Origin: Burkholderiales bacterium
Lineage (GTDB): Bacteria; Pseudomonadota; Gammaproteobacteria; Burkholderiales; Burkholderiaceae_B
Assembly (NCBI GenBank): GCA_027484315.1
Contig: JAIXTE010000022.1
Location: forward strand, 25,408-89,407
Direction of reading: 5' to 3'
DNA length: 64,000 nt
Shown: positions 9,197 through 17,055 of the stretch, piece by piece
Layout: every line of letters starts with the position of its first letter
How positions within the stretch are numbered: position 1 is the stretch's first letter
The notes under the pieces: generated by a model
What the model saw: the letters and a program-made list of their open reading frames with translations, nothing else
Told to the model about the DNA's origin: nothing
Databases searched by the model: none
Program-made: the position numbers and the translations under genes

Positions 9197-10264
9197 ATGA
9201 AACAACTCAGCCTGAAAGCACACGCCGCCGCATTTCATGCGGAATTTTTTGGCAACACCACGCAAAAACGCTATGTGCTGGGTATCAACGAGTTTGCAGA
9301 TGCGGTGGCCAACAAGGCCAAGCTCAACGGCTTTATTGACGAATACACCACCGCTACGGAATACCGTGGCATACCCATTGTGAAGTTAAGTGATGTGCCC
9401 GCAGGCAGCATGGTGATTTCCACCGTGACGCAAGCCCGACCCAAAACCGCGATGAACAAACTGCTGGAATTGAAGGGTGTGTTGTCGATGGATTACTTTG
9501 CTGTGGCCGACGCCAGCCACTTTCAGTTGCCGCAGGTTCCAGCATTGGCAGAGACCCAAAAGGAATATGCAGCGCACTCCGAGAAATTCGAATGGGTTCG
9601 AGAACTGTTTGCAGATCAGGAATCGCGTGAAGTGTTCAACCGTATCATGGAGTTTCGCTTGAACGCCAACCTGCGCGCCATGCGATTTTTCAACTGCACC
9701 GCCGACCATCAATATTTCGAACCCTTCGTGAAATTGATACCCGGTGAAGTGTTTGTGGATGGTGGTGGATTTGATGATTACACCAGCGAGGAATTCATGA
9801 CCCGCTGCCCACAATACCAGCGCGTACACTTTTTCGAACCCACAAACAGCAAGTTGGACGCAGCCAAAACCCGGTTGGCCGCGCACCGCGACATTGAATT
9901 TCATCCCCTGGGACTGTTTGAATCGAAACAGACTTTGTTGTGTGATGCGAGCACTGGTTCTGTCTGCAAAGTATCAAAAAATGGCAGCGTGAATATTGAC
10001 GTGGACTCGCTGGACAACTGTGTCACCGAGTCAGTCAGCTTCATCAAGCTGGATTTGGAAGGCACGTTGTCCAAGGCACTGGTAGGCATGAAGTGGCACA
10101 TTCAGGAAGATCACCCCAAGCTGGTCGTGGCTGTACACCACGACCCTGCGCATTTCTGGCAAGTGCCCGAACTTGTTCTGGGCGTGCGAGACGACTACAA
10201 GGTGTATTTGCGCCATTACAGCGAAGGCTGGACCAAAACCGTGATGTTTTTTATACCAGTCTAA
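9197..10264 (+). CDS. FkbM-family methyltransferase
   Basis: 355 residues from the ATG at 9197, which follows an AGGGG six bases upstream; an in-frame GTG at 9155 would add 14 residues. The C-terminal two thirds carry the SAM-dependent FkbM fold. FVDGGGFDDYTSEEF is the SAM-binding glycine loop, FFEPTNSKL holds the acidic ribose-binding position, and FIKLDLEG is the later conserved strand. The N-terminal ~120 residues contain a small segment (FADAVANKAKLNGFIDEY) like the NAD-binding-domain remnants seen in sugar-modifying FkbM proteins. It probably O-methylates a glycan or secondary metabolite. There are no glycan genes beside it. Confidence 0.85.
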   Translation: MKQLSLKAHAAAFHAEFFGNTTQKRYVLGINEFADAVANKAKLNGFIDEYTTATEYRGIPIVKLSDVPAGSMVISTVTQARPKTAMNKLLELKGVLSMDYFAVADASHFQLPQVPALAETQKEYAAHSEKFEWVRELFADQESREVFNRIMEFRLNANLRAMRFFNCTADHQYFEPFVKLIPGEVFVDGGGFDDYTSEEFMTRCPQYQRVHFFEPTNSKLDAAKTRLAAHRDIEFHPLGLFESKQTLLCDASTGSVCKVSKNGSVNIDVDSLDNCVTESVSFIKLDLEGTLSKALVGMKWHIQEDHPKLVVAVHHDPAHFWQVPELVLGVRDDYKVYLRHYSEGWTKTVMFFIPV

Positions 10265-10267
10265 AAT

Positions 10268-11026
10268 TCACCCACCATAGGTTTCCAGCAAATACGCCAC
10301 AATCACCTTCGACTCGAACATGGCTTTGCCTGTGTTTGGGTCTTCCAGGTAAGGCACCATCATCTTGTTGGTCTTGGCCATGAACTGCTCTCGTTTTCCG
10401 CCTTTCACCGGGTTGTATTCACCCAGCGCAGCATGGACACCATTCACGCCCATGTCGGCAAATTGCTCCTTGCCCAGATTAACCAGGTGGTAGGCAATTT
10501 CCAGTTCGCAGAGCACTTCCCGTACGGGCCTGCAAAATGGTGAGGCTTCAAAACTGTACAGGGTCAGCATCTGTTCGGGCTGTCTCGACTTGCGCACTTT
10601 GCTGCCAGCACCCAAACCCAAGGCAGAATTGGCAAGGCTGGACACCGCCTGCGGCAAGGCGGCCTTCACGCGCAGCGGCACTGGCCGCCTGGCATAAGTA
10701 CTGTAAAGGTACTCAATAATGTCGGCCGACTCGTACATGGCCACACCAGTGTTGTCATCCACCAAAAATGGAAACTGGGCTTTGCCGCCTTGCGCCACCA
10801 CTTCCGGCCGGAAACGCTGTCCGCCTTTAGGACAGGGGTAAACGTCCGCATCCAGCGACAATTCCGTCAGAGTCTCCCTCACCAAACGGCAATAGGGACA
10901 ACCTTCAAACTCATACAGCTTCAATGGTTTTTCGGGTTGAACCGCTGCGGGCTCGCTCACCATGCCTTGCCATCCACGCAAGGTTGACGCTGCTGTGGCC
11001 AAAGCCACCTTGATCAAATGATTCAT
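10268..11026 (-). CDS. Protein with two tandem GST N-terminal (thioredoxin-fold) domains
   Basis: 252 residues from the ATG at 11026, which has GAGGA at a normal distance; an upstream start at 11059 would overlap the preceding gene. After a short N-terminal leader come two copies of a glutaredoxin/GST-N module. The first contains EFEGCPYCRLVRETL with a redox CPYC. The second contains SFEASPFCRPVREVL, where the first cysteine is replaced by Ser. Both copies continue with a VPYL/FPFL(V)DDNTG or EDPNTG segment and a YESADII or FESKVIV helix typical of glutathione binding. There is no GST C-terminal helical domain. It is probably a glutathione-dependent redox protein and may be co-transcribed with the permease gene upstream (14 bases apart). 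Confidence 0.8.
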   Translation of the reverse strand: MNHLIKVALATAASTLRGWQGMVSEPAAVQPEKPLKLYEFEGCPYCRLVRETLTELSLDADVYPCPKGGQRFRPEVVAQGGKAQFPFLVDDNTGVAMYESADIIEYLYSTYARRPVPLRVKAALPQAVSSLANSALGLGAGSKVRKSRQPEQMLTLYSFEASPFCRPVREVLCELEIAYHLVNLGKEQFADMGVNGVHAALGEYNPVKGGKREQFMAKTNKMMVPYLEDPNTGKAMFESKVIVAYLLETYGG

Positions 11027-11039
11027 CTTGTTTTCCTCG

Positions 11040-11945
11040 TCAATGCGCGCTTTTGTCATCCAGCGCGCTTAAACCTGCAGCCAGCAAAATCATGGCACCG
11101 CCAACCCCTACCTGCAGGGTCAACACTTCATCAGTCAAAACAATGGCCGACAAAGTGGCAAACACCACTTCAGACAACATCACCACCGACGTCACATTGG
11201 CAGGCAAACGCGACGCGCCATATTGCAAACCATAATTGGCCAACAGCAAAGTCACGGCAAAAGCCACCAACACACCCACACCATAACCGCCGGGCACCAC
11301 AGGCCACTGCACAATCGAATTGCCCGCACCCAACACCGCAGCCAAAGCAATTGCCACGGCAGTGGGTGCGACAACACCCCCCACAAACATCGCAAACAAA
11401 CGAGCCTGCGCTGTACGCTCGGCCTGGTGGCGCAACAGGATGTTGTTGAGTGCAAAGGCAGCACCCCCCATCAAGCCCAACCATTCCGCCATGTTGGACG
11501 GCACAGGGAAGCCCAAGGCGCCCTCGGGGCTCAACACCAGCACAGCACCGGCGAATGCCAACCCGACACGCAAAATCGCCTTGATGGAAATTGCTTCTTT
11601 GAGCACCACACGGGCCAGCAGAACAGACCAAATGGGCATCAGGTAAAACAGCAACACCACGCGAATCACTTCGCCAATGGACACGCCCCAGTTAAAACCC
11701 ACCATGGTAGTGCCGGCAGCCAATGCCAACAACCAAAGGGGCTTGTGCTTCAGGAACTCAGCCAGCACCTGTGGCATGGCACACAGCAACACGATCGCAC
11801 CAAGCAAGTAAGTCGCCGACGAGGACCACAGGGGGTGAAGCCCCTCAGCTTGCAGTTCTCGCAAAGGCCACCATGACAAGCCCCACACCAAGGCGTTCAA
11901 CACAAGGGCCAGATGCGGCAAGGCCCGTTTACCAAAATCAGGCAC
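11040..11945 (-). CDS. EamA/DMT-family permease
   Basis: A 301-residue, ten-helix permease with two EamA halves. The start is a GTG at 11945 inside the last codons of the upstream reductase gene, which it overlaps by eight bases, so translation is probably coupled. A conserved helix near the middle, PSNMAEWLGLMGG..NNILLR, fits the family. The substrate is unknown. The arrangement acuI-like, permease, GST-N protein looks like one three-gene minus-strand operon. Confidence 0.83.
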   Translation of the reverse strand: MPDFGKRALPHLALVLNALVWGLSWWPLRELQAEGLHPLWSSSATYLLGAIVLLCAMPQVLAEFLKHKPLWLLALAAGTTMVGFNWGVSIGEVIRVVLLFYLMPIWSVLLARVVLKEAISIKAILRVGLAFAGAVLVLSPEGALGFPVPSNMAEWLGLMGGAAFALNNILLRHQAERTAQARLFAMFVGGVVAPTAVAIALAAVLGAGNSIVQWPVVPGGYGVGVLVAFAVTLLLANYGLQYGASRLPANVTSVVMLSEVVFATLSAIVLTDEVLTLQVGVGGAMILLAAGLSALDDKSAH

Positions 11946-12948
11946 AGTTCACCACCACACGCCCTTGCAATTGATTGGCAAGCACAAGGCGCGCACTGTC
12001 CAGCGCTTGTGCGAGGCGCACTTCCTTGATCATGAAGTCCAGGTCGTACTCACCCAGCGCCTGCGCCAACATGCCCCAGGCACGGTCTCGCTCAGCGTGC
12101 GTTCTGTACACACAGTTGATACCACGCAGGGTTATTCCCCGCAGAATGAAAGGGGCCACACTGCCCTGAAAATCCATGCCCTGGGCCAAACCACACGCAG
12201 CAACCACGCCGCCATAACGGGTTTGTGCGCAGGCATTCACCAGGGTGTGGCTGCCCACACTGTCCACCACCGCTGCGAACTGCTCTTTTTGCAAAGGCTT
12301 TCCAGCGCGCGACATCGATTCCCGGTGAATCAGGTGGGTCGACCCCAATTGCAGGCGTTCAAAATGCTTGGCGGCCGACTCCGATACCGGCTCACCCATG
12401 GCATCAATGGAACCTGTCAGCCCCACGACCTCATATCCCAAATGTTGCAGCAACAGGCAGGCCACTGAACCCACGCCGCCGCTGACGCCGGTCACCAGTA
12501 CGGGGCCATCGCTCGGCTTCACAGGGTGGTCTTGCAAGGCCATCACGCACAATGCAGCGGTATAACCCGCAGTGCCCAAAGCCGCAGCCCAGCGGGCGCT
12601 TCGGCCTTCAGGAATCGGGGATATCCACTGCGCAGGCACGCTGGCCCGCTCGGCCAAACCGCCCCAATGGGTTTCACCCAAGCCCCAGTCGTTCACCTGA
12701 CACACCGTGCCAACAGGCCACTGGCCTGAATTGGACTCGATCACCTCACCCACCGCATCAATGCCATGCACCATGGGGTATTTGCGTGCAATCGGGGCGG
12801 TGTGGGTCAAGGCCAGCGCGTCTTTGTAATTCAGGCAGCTGTAGTGCAATTTCAATTGCACATCCTGCCCGGCAAACTCGGTTTCATCGAGTTCTACCAA
12901 CTCCGCCTGCGCCTGGTCTGCCGACCGGGAAATCCATGCCCTGATCAT
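11938..12948 (-). CDS. acuI: AcuI/YhdH-family quinone oxidoreductase (acrylyl-CoA reductase type)
   Basis: A 336-residue zinc-independent medium-chain dehydrogenase. Diagnostic segments are SCLNYKDALALT near residue 37, VHGIDAVGEVIES, the NADPH-binding VTGVSGGVGSVACLLLQHLGYEV and GSHTL..C. These match YhdH/AcuI enzymes, which reduce acryloyl-CoA with NADPH and protect against this reactive thioester, for instance during DMSP or 3-hydroxypropionate metabolism. A GGAGA precedes the ATG at 12948 by four bases. No DMSP-cleavage gene is nearby, so a general detoxifying role is more likely here. Confidence 0.85.
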   Translation of the reverse strand: MIRAWISRSADQAQAELVELDETEFAGQDVQLKLHYSCLNYKDALALTHTAPIARKYPMVHGIDAVGEVIESNSGQWPVGTVCQVNDWGLGETHWGGLAERASVPAQWISPIPEGRSARWAAALGTAGYTAALCVMALQDHPVKPSDGPVLVTGVSGGVGSVACLLLQHLGYEVVGLTGSIDAMGEPVSESAAKHFERLQLGSTHLIHRESMSRAGKPLQKEQFAAVVDSVGSHTLVNACAQTRYGGVVAACGLAQGMDFQGSVAPFILRGITLRGINCVYRTHAERDRAWGMLAQALGEYDLDFMIKEVRLAQALDSARLVLANQLQGRVVVNCA

Positions 12949-13059
12949 TTTGTCTCCTTATTCCGAGTGAGCCAATGATCGCACAAACCAGTGACCAAAT
13001 TTGCGTGATGCGCCGGCCTTGCATACACTTCAGGTTTGCCTTGGAAGAACAACAACACA

Positions 13060-13851
13060 GTGCGCAAACCCACCGCCAAAAGCCTTATTCTTGACCTGTT
13101 GCTGGCCTCCAAAGGCCGCCCCCTTTCCGCCAAACAGGCGATTGCCGCCTGCGGTATCTTCGACATCAGCGTGAACAACACGCGCGTCGCCCTGGTACGC
13201 CTGTCGGCTGAAGGCCTGATTGAATCGGCCGGTCGCGCGTTGTATCAACTCACTGACGATGCACACACCCTGGCCGACGATGTGGCGGCCTGGCGCACCC
13301 GCAGCACCCGTGTTCGCCAGTGGGATGGCAGCTACATCGTGGTTCAGGCAGAAAAGCTTTCCCGCAACGAGGCCAAGCAACAACGCGCCCGCGCCCGTTC
13401 GCTTTTGATGCTCGGCTTCCAACCCTTGAACGAATACCTGTTCATTCGCCCCAACAACATTGAAGACAGTCTTGAAACCGTCAGGGCACGGCTCTACAAA
13501 CTGGGCCTGGAAAAAGAAGCACCCGTGTTTCAAGCCAGCGGGTTTGACAGCACCACGGAACACCGAATTACAACCCTGTGGGCACCTCGGGAACTGGAAC
13601 AAAACTATTCCCAACTTGAGAAAAAAATGCGCACCTGGCTTGACCGCTTCCACGCGCTTGAACCGGAAGTGGCGGCACGCGAATCATTTCTGCTGGGTGG
13701 CACAGCCATCAAGCATGTCGTCTACGACCCTTTTTTGCCAAGCGAGTGGGTAGATGTGCAGGCACGCAAACAGTTCCTGAGTGCGGTGGATGAAGTCGAC
13801 CAGGCCGGCATGCGAATCTGGAACAGCATGTGGGAGAACGCGGAAAGCTGA
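13060..13851 (+). CDS. PaaX-like transcriptional regulator
   Basis: About 263 residues from the GTG at 13060 (a TTG at 13036 is an alternative; neither has an ideal Shine-Dalgarno). The N-terminal ~70 residues form a winged-helix domain (LILDLLLASKGRPLSAKQAI..DISVNNTRVALVRLSAEGLIE), followed by a longer PaaX-type central and C-terminal region, with basic patches at RNEAKQQRARARS. PaaX proteins repress phenylacetate-degradation genes and bind CoA-thioesters. No paa genes are in the window, so the target is unknown. It is divergent from the acuI-like gene 111 bases away, which may be its target. Confidence 0.7.
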   Translation: MRKPTAKSLILDLLLASKGRPLSAKQAIAACGIFDISVNNTRVALVRLSAEGLIESAGRALYQLTDDAHTLADDVAAWRTRSTRVRQWDGSYIVVQAEKLSRNEAKQQRARARSLLMLGFQPLNEYLFIRPNNIEDSLETVRARLYKLGLEKEAPVFQASGFDSTTEHRITTLWAPRELEQNYSQLEKKMRTWLDRFHALEPEVAARESFLLGGTAIKHVVYDPFLPSEWVDVQARKQFLSAVDEVDQAGMRIWNSMWENAES

Positions 13852-13860
13852 TGTGCTGTC

Positions 13861-13966
13861 TGCTTGATTCTGCACTGACGCTGATTTGCTGCCTCATCAT
13901 GGGTTGCTTGATTCCGTACTGACGTTGATCTGCTGCCTCATCAAGGGTTGCTTGATTCCGCACTGA
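13861..13966. repeat. 44-bp direct repeat, about 2.4 copies
   Basis: Two full copies of a 44-base unit lie head to tail at 13861-13904 and 13905-13948, with five or so mismatches between them. The first 18 bases recur at 13949-13966. Each unit begins TGCTTGATTC and contains GCTGCCTCATCA. They lie just after the PaaX-like stop codon. With the next entries they fill the 509-base gap 13852-14360, in which I see no credible gene. Confidence 0.85.
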
Positions 13967-14003
13967 AAACCGCTTTTCCCTTTTTGAAGGAAGGCATTTC
14001 ATT

Positions 14004-14041
14004 CACCCAAACCCGACAAAAAAGATGGTCGGGCTTGGGTG
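14004..14041. terminator. Long hairpin, possible terminator
   Basis: A 14-bp stem (14004-14017 with 14028-14041, one A-C mismatch) encloses a 10-base loop that is mostly A. No T-run follows on the plus strand. It may end transcription of the PaaX-like gene, or it may be a structured repeat. Confidence 0.5.
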
Positions 14042-14234
14042 TCGCGCATTGCGCGAGCATTCAAGCCTTGTTCAAACCGGGGCGGTTTTCTTGAATGTGC
14101 GAAACAAGCAAACCCATCGCCGAGTCATCAAGCCACCGCCCGTTTTAATCGCAACCAGCGCCTAGCCCACGCCGAGATTAAACGATGGCTCGGATTGCCG
14201 CCATCTCAGCGCGATCCATCACTGCCGATTTTGT

Positions 14235-14314
14235 GTCCAATCAGCAGCGAAGTTCCAATCGCGCTGATTGGACAAGTAACTGACAGGCGATCAATTGGAA
14301 TCCGCGTTGATTGG
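14235..14314. promoter_or_regulatory. Cluster of CCAATC/GATTGG boxes before the PHA-synthase-like gene
   Basis: A perfect 11-bp inverted repeat (14235-14245 with 14263-14273) contains the hexamer CCAATC at 14237. A second CCAATC at 14255-14260 pairs with GATTGG at 14266-14271 across five bases. A further GATTGG lies at 14309-14314. The group ends 47 bases before the gene start and looks like a set of operator half-sites for a dimeric regulator. Confidence 0.5.
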
Positions 14315-14360
14315 GCAAAGAACCTCCGCGCGCATGGTTTAGAGTAAACCCTCATCCGAA

Positions 14361-15641
14361 ATGCCCCACACTGCGTATACACTTCGAGCATCCCAACCTT
14401 GCACCGCAGCACCCGTGAAAAAACTATTCAAAACTGCTTTGAAAATCAATGAATTGGCCGTGAACACTGCGACCAACGCAGCGGACTGGTTTTTTCGCAA
14501 AGAGATACTGATTCAGTCGGGAAAAACCGAATACGAGGTGATTGCCGAGCACTTACCCATGCGTGTGCGTTATTACGCACCCAAGGCTGGTTCAACGGCC
14601 AACGTACATTCAGTGCCACTGGTCATGGTGCCGCCACTGGGAGTGACCACCGAAACTTTTGACCTGATGCCTGATCGCAGCCTGGTCAAATCCATGGTTG
14701 AAGCCGGCTTCCGTGTCTACCTGGTGGATTGGGGCAAACCCGAGCGCAAAGACGGCCACCTGGGTCTGTTCGACTACAGCCACACCATGATGGGTCAGGC
14801 CCTTGATGCGGTTCGTAAACACAGTCAATCGAAAGAGATTTCATTGTTCGGCTGGTGTATGGGTGGTTTGCTGTGCCTGCTTTACGCTGGTTACGGGCAC
14901 GACAAGCACATCCGCAACCTGGTGACTGTGGCCAGCCCCATCGACCTGCGCGATGGCAAGAACATCATGGCTTTTGCATCCAACACATTGAATGTCACAG
15001 CCCGCTTCATTCGCAAGTACAGCGAGTTCCGCCTGGATCGGATCAACCCCACCCTGTTCAGCCCACCCGGGTGGATGGTCAGCCTTGGATTCAAACTGAC
15101 CGCACCGGTGGCGAGCATCACCACCTACTGGGACTTGCTGACCCGCCTGAATGACCGTGATTTTGTTGAACAGCACACCACTACAGCCGATTACCTGAAC
15201 AACATGATGCTGTACCCGGGCGGAGTGGTTCGTGATTTCATGATCCGCTTCGCAGTGGACAACAAACTGGCTCATGGCAAGGTCAAAATCGGCGAACTGG
15301 TTTCAGACCTCGGCAACATCACGGCCAATATGCTGGTGTTTGCGGGCGAAACCGACCACTTGGTGCCCGGCAACATGGCCAAGAAAAGCCTGCGGATGGT
15401 CGCCTCCAGTGACAAATCTTTCCGACTTGCACCCGGTGGGCACATGGGTGTCATCTTGGGTAGCCAAGCCCGCGAACACGTCTGGAAACAGGCTGCAGAA
15501 TGGCTAGAAGGCCATTCACAAGTGCAGGTACCTCCAGCCGCCGCACCTGTTGCTAACAAACCCAAGGCAAGCAGACCGAAAGCCACTACTGTCAGGAAAC
15601 CAAGGGCACGCATTCAAAAAGACACGCCCCGCGCAGCCTGA
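14361..15641 (+). CDS. PHA-synthase-like alpha/beta hydrolase (PhaC family)
   Basis: A 426-residue protein whose core (about residues 60-390) matches poly(3-hydroxyalkanoate) synthases, especially the shorter class III type. The lipase-like box is GWCMGG, with Cys in place of Ser as the nucleophile. The catalytic Asp is in GETDHLVP and the His in GGHMG. DWGKPERKD and PPGWM segments also fit. The C-terminal ~40 residues are Pro/Lys/Arg-rich (KPKASRPK, KPRARIQK) and may bind DNA, polyphosphate or granules. No phaA, phaB, phaE or phasin gene is nearby. The ATG at 14361 lacks a Shine-Dalgarno; a GTG at 14415 is possible. It should make or modify hydroxyalkanoate polymers in the cytoplasm. Confidence 0.8.
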   Translation: MPHTAYTLRASQPCTAAPVKKLFKTALKINELAVNTATNAADWFFRKEILIQSGKTEYEVIAEHLPMRVRYYAPKAGSTANVHSVPLVMVPPLGVTTETFDLMPDRSLVKSMVEAGFRVYLVDWGKPERKDGHLGLFDYSHTMMGQALDAVRKHSQSKEISLFGWCMGGLLCLLYAGYGHDKHIRNLVTVASPIDLRDGKNIMAFASNTLNVTARFIRKYSEFRLDRINPTLFSPPGWMVSLGFKLTAPVASITTYWDLLTRLNDRDFVEQHTTTADYLNNMMLYPGGVVRDFMIRFAVDNKLAHGKVKIGELVSDLGNITANMLVFAGETDHLVPGNMAKKSLRMVASSDKSFRLAPGGHMGVILGSQAREHVWKQAAEWLEGHSQVQVPPAAAPVANKPKASRPKATTVRKPRARIQKDTPRAA

Positions 15642-15661
15642 AAACACCCTGATAAACACCC

Positions 15662-15692
15662 TGACAACAGCCACGAACGTGGCCTGTTGTCA
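15662..15692 (+). terminator. Hairpin after the PHA-synthase-like gene
   Basis: The arms TGACAACAG-CCACG and CGTGG-CCTGTTGTCA pair over 14 bases with one bulge and a two-base loop, 20 bases after the stop codon. The following sequence is A/T-rich but not a pure T-run. Confidence 0.55.
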
Positions 15693-15699
15693 CAAATAA

Positions 15700-15743
15700 T
15701 TCACAATACAATTCGACATTTCCATTATTATCGAATAATGGAA
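15700..15743 (+). promoter_or_regulatory. arsR promoter and operator
   Basis: A perfect 10-bp inverted repeat (15720-15729 with 15734-15743, centre ATCG) overlaps the arsR start codon at 15738. A sigma70-like promoter can be drawn with TTCACA at 15700-15705, a 17-base spacer and CATTAT at 15723-15728 inside the operator. This would put the start of transcription almost at the ATG, where there is no Shine-Dalgarno, so the message may be leaderless. ArsR bound here would cover both the promoter and the start site. Confidence 0.55.
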
Positions 15744-16073
15744 GAAAACAACATCATCAGAGCCTTGGCTGCATTGGCCCAAACCTCACGTCTACGGCTG
15801 TTTCGCGCCCTCGTGGTTGCCGGCCCTGCCGGCTTGACTCCTGGCCAATTGAGCGAACGGTTTGAAATTCCCGCAGCTACGCTGTCTTTCCACTTGAAAG
15901 AACTGAGTAATGCCGGGTTGATTCATCCAATCCGGGAAGGTCGAAACCTGATCTACAGCGCACAGTTTGATCACATGAACGGTGTGATCTCCTACCTCAC
16001 GGAAAACTGCTGCGAAGGCCGAGGTTGCTCAATTGTCAACACCACTGAAAACAAAGAGGCTCAACATGGCTGA
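15738..16073 (+). CDS. arsR: ArsR-family repressor of the arsenic operon
   Basis: 111 residues from the ATG at 15738. It is a winged-helix ArsR/SmtB protein: LAQTSRLRLFRALVVAGPAGLTPGQLSERFEIPAATLSFHLKELSNAGLI holds the recognition helix, and RNLIYSA is the wing. The C-terminal segment ENCCEGRGC offers three cysteines (near residues 90-97) likely to bind As(III), a different placement from the CVC motif of the plasmid R773 ArsR. It should repress its own operon until arsenite binds. The gene overlaps arsC1 by eight bases. The stretch upstream gives a good operator (see the promoter entry). Confidence 0.9.
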   Translation: MEENNIIRALAALAQTSRLRLFRALVVAGPAGLTPGQLSERFEIPAATLSFHLKELSNAGLIHPIREGRNLIYSAQFDHMNGVISYLTENCCEGRGCSIVNTTENKEAQHG

Positions 16074-16566
16074 CAAAACATTCAATGTGCTCTTTATCTG
16101 TACAGGAAACTCGGCGCGCTCCATCCTGGCAGAGGCCATTCTCAACCAATTGGGCAAAGGCCAATTCAAGGCTTACTCGGCAGGTAGCTTCCCGGCTGGG
16201 CAAGTGAACCCACACGCCCTTGAATTACTTCAACGCTGGGAAATCGAAGGCACAGGTTTGCGCAGCAAAAGCTGGGATGAATTTGCAGCCCCCGGTGCGC
16301 CACAGATGGACTTTGTTTTCACCGTGTGTGACCAGGCCGCGGGTGAAGTGTGCCCGGTGTGGCCCGGTCAACCCATTCTGGCCCACTGGGGCGCGCCCGA
16401 CCCCGCCAAGGCGGAGGGCACTCCTGAACAGATCTCGCAGCAATTCCGCAATGTCGGCCTGCTGCTACGAACGCGCATTGAATTGATGCTGGCGCTGCCC
16501 ATTGCCAAGCTTGAAAAACTGGCCATTCAACACGAAGTCGAACAAATAGGAAAAGTAACATCATGA
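16066..16566 (+). CDS. arsC: Arsenate reductase, LMW-phosphatase type (first copy)
   Basis: 166 residues from the ATG at 16066, which overlaps the arsR stop and has AGAGG upstream. The N-terminal P-loop CTGNSARS is the catalytic Cys-X5-Arg motif of LMW-phosphatase-fold arsenate reductases. A DEFAAPGAP segment and FTVCDQAAGEVCPVWPG supply further conserved residues, with cysteines at the usual positions for the disulfide relay. It reduces arsenate to arsenite using a thiol system. It is the first of two adjacent arsC genes and overlaps the second by four bases. Confidence 0.9.
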   Translation: MADKTFNVLFICTGNSARSILAEAILNQLGKGQFKAYSAGSFPAGQVNPHALELLQRWEIEGTGLRSKSWDEFAAPGAPQMDFVFTVCDQAAGEVCPVWPGQPILAHWGAPDPAKAEGTPEQISQQFRNVGLLLRTRIELMLALPIAKLEKLAIQHEVEQIGKVTS

Positions 16567-17051
16567 GCACCAATGTACTCATTCTTTGTACCCACAATTC
16601 TGCCCGCAGCGTGCTGTCTGAGGGCATGCTGAACCACCTGGCCCAGCAATACGGAAAAGACATCAAGGCCTACAGCGCGGGCAGTGCCCCCAGTGGGCGC
16701 GTCAACCCTTACGCATTGCAAGCCTTGGCCAGCGTCGGAATCGACACCAGCGCCTATGTCAGCAAAAGCTGGGACGTGTTCACCGAGCCTGACGCACCCA
16801 AAATCGATATTGTGATCACCGTGTGCGACAGTGCCGCTTCCGAGCAGTGCCCCTACTGGCCAGGCAGCCCAGTGAAAACACACTGGGGCTATCCCGACCC
16901 ATCCAGTGAAATTGAAGAAAACAAGCCCCGTGCATTCGAGCTGACCCGCCAAGCCATTGCCTACAAGATGATGCAATTGATCCAACTGCCTTTGGGCCAA
17001 ATGAGCACCTCCGAACTGAATGTCGCATTGGCCGCCATTGCACGGAGCTGA
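16563..17051 (+). CDS. arsC: Arsenate reductase, LMW-phosphatase type (second copy)
   Basis: 162 residues starting in an ATGA overlap with the first copy. It has the P-loop CTHNSARS, YSAGSAPSGRVNPYAL, SKSWDVF and ITVCDSAASEQCPYWPG. It is clearly homologous to the upstream protein but well diverged (for instance CTGN versus CTHN), so this is an old duplication or two subfamilies brought together, not a recent copy. It should also reduce arsenate. The CTHNSARS type is common beside aquaglyceroporin or Acr3 genes. Confidence 0.9.
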   Translation: MSTNVLILCTHNSARSVLSEGMLNHLAQQYGKDIKAYSAGSAPSGRVNPYALQALASVGIDTSAYVSKSWDVFTEPDAPKIDIVITVCDSAASEQCPYWPGSPVKTHWGYPDPSSEIEENKPRAFELTRQAIAYKMMQLIQLPLGQMSTSELNVALAAIARS

Positions 17052-17055
17052 TTGA

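Noticed and set aside
13861..13966. Possible CRISPR
   Set aside because: The units lie directly head to tail with no spacers and vary in sequence; no cas gene is near.
14039..14347. A 102-codon frame in the gap before the PHA-synthase-like gene
   Set aside because: No family resemblance, no ribosome-binding site, and it runs through the inverted repeats.
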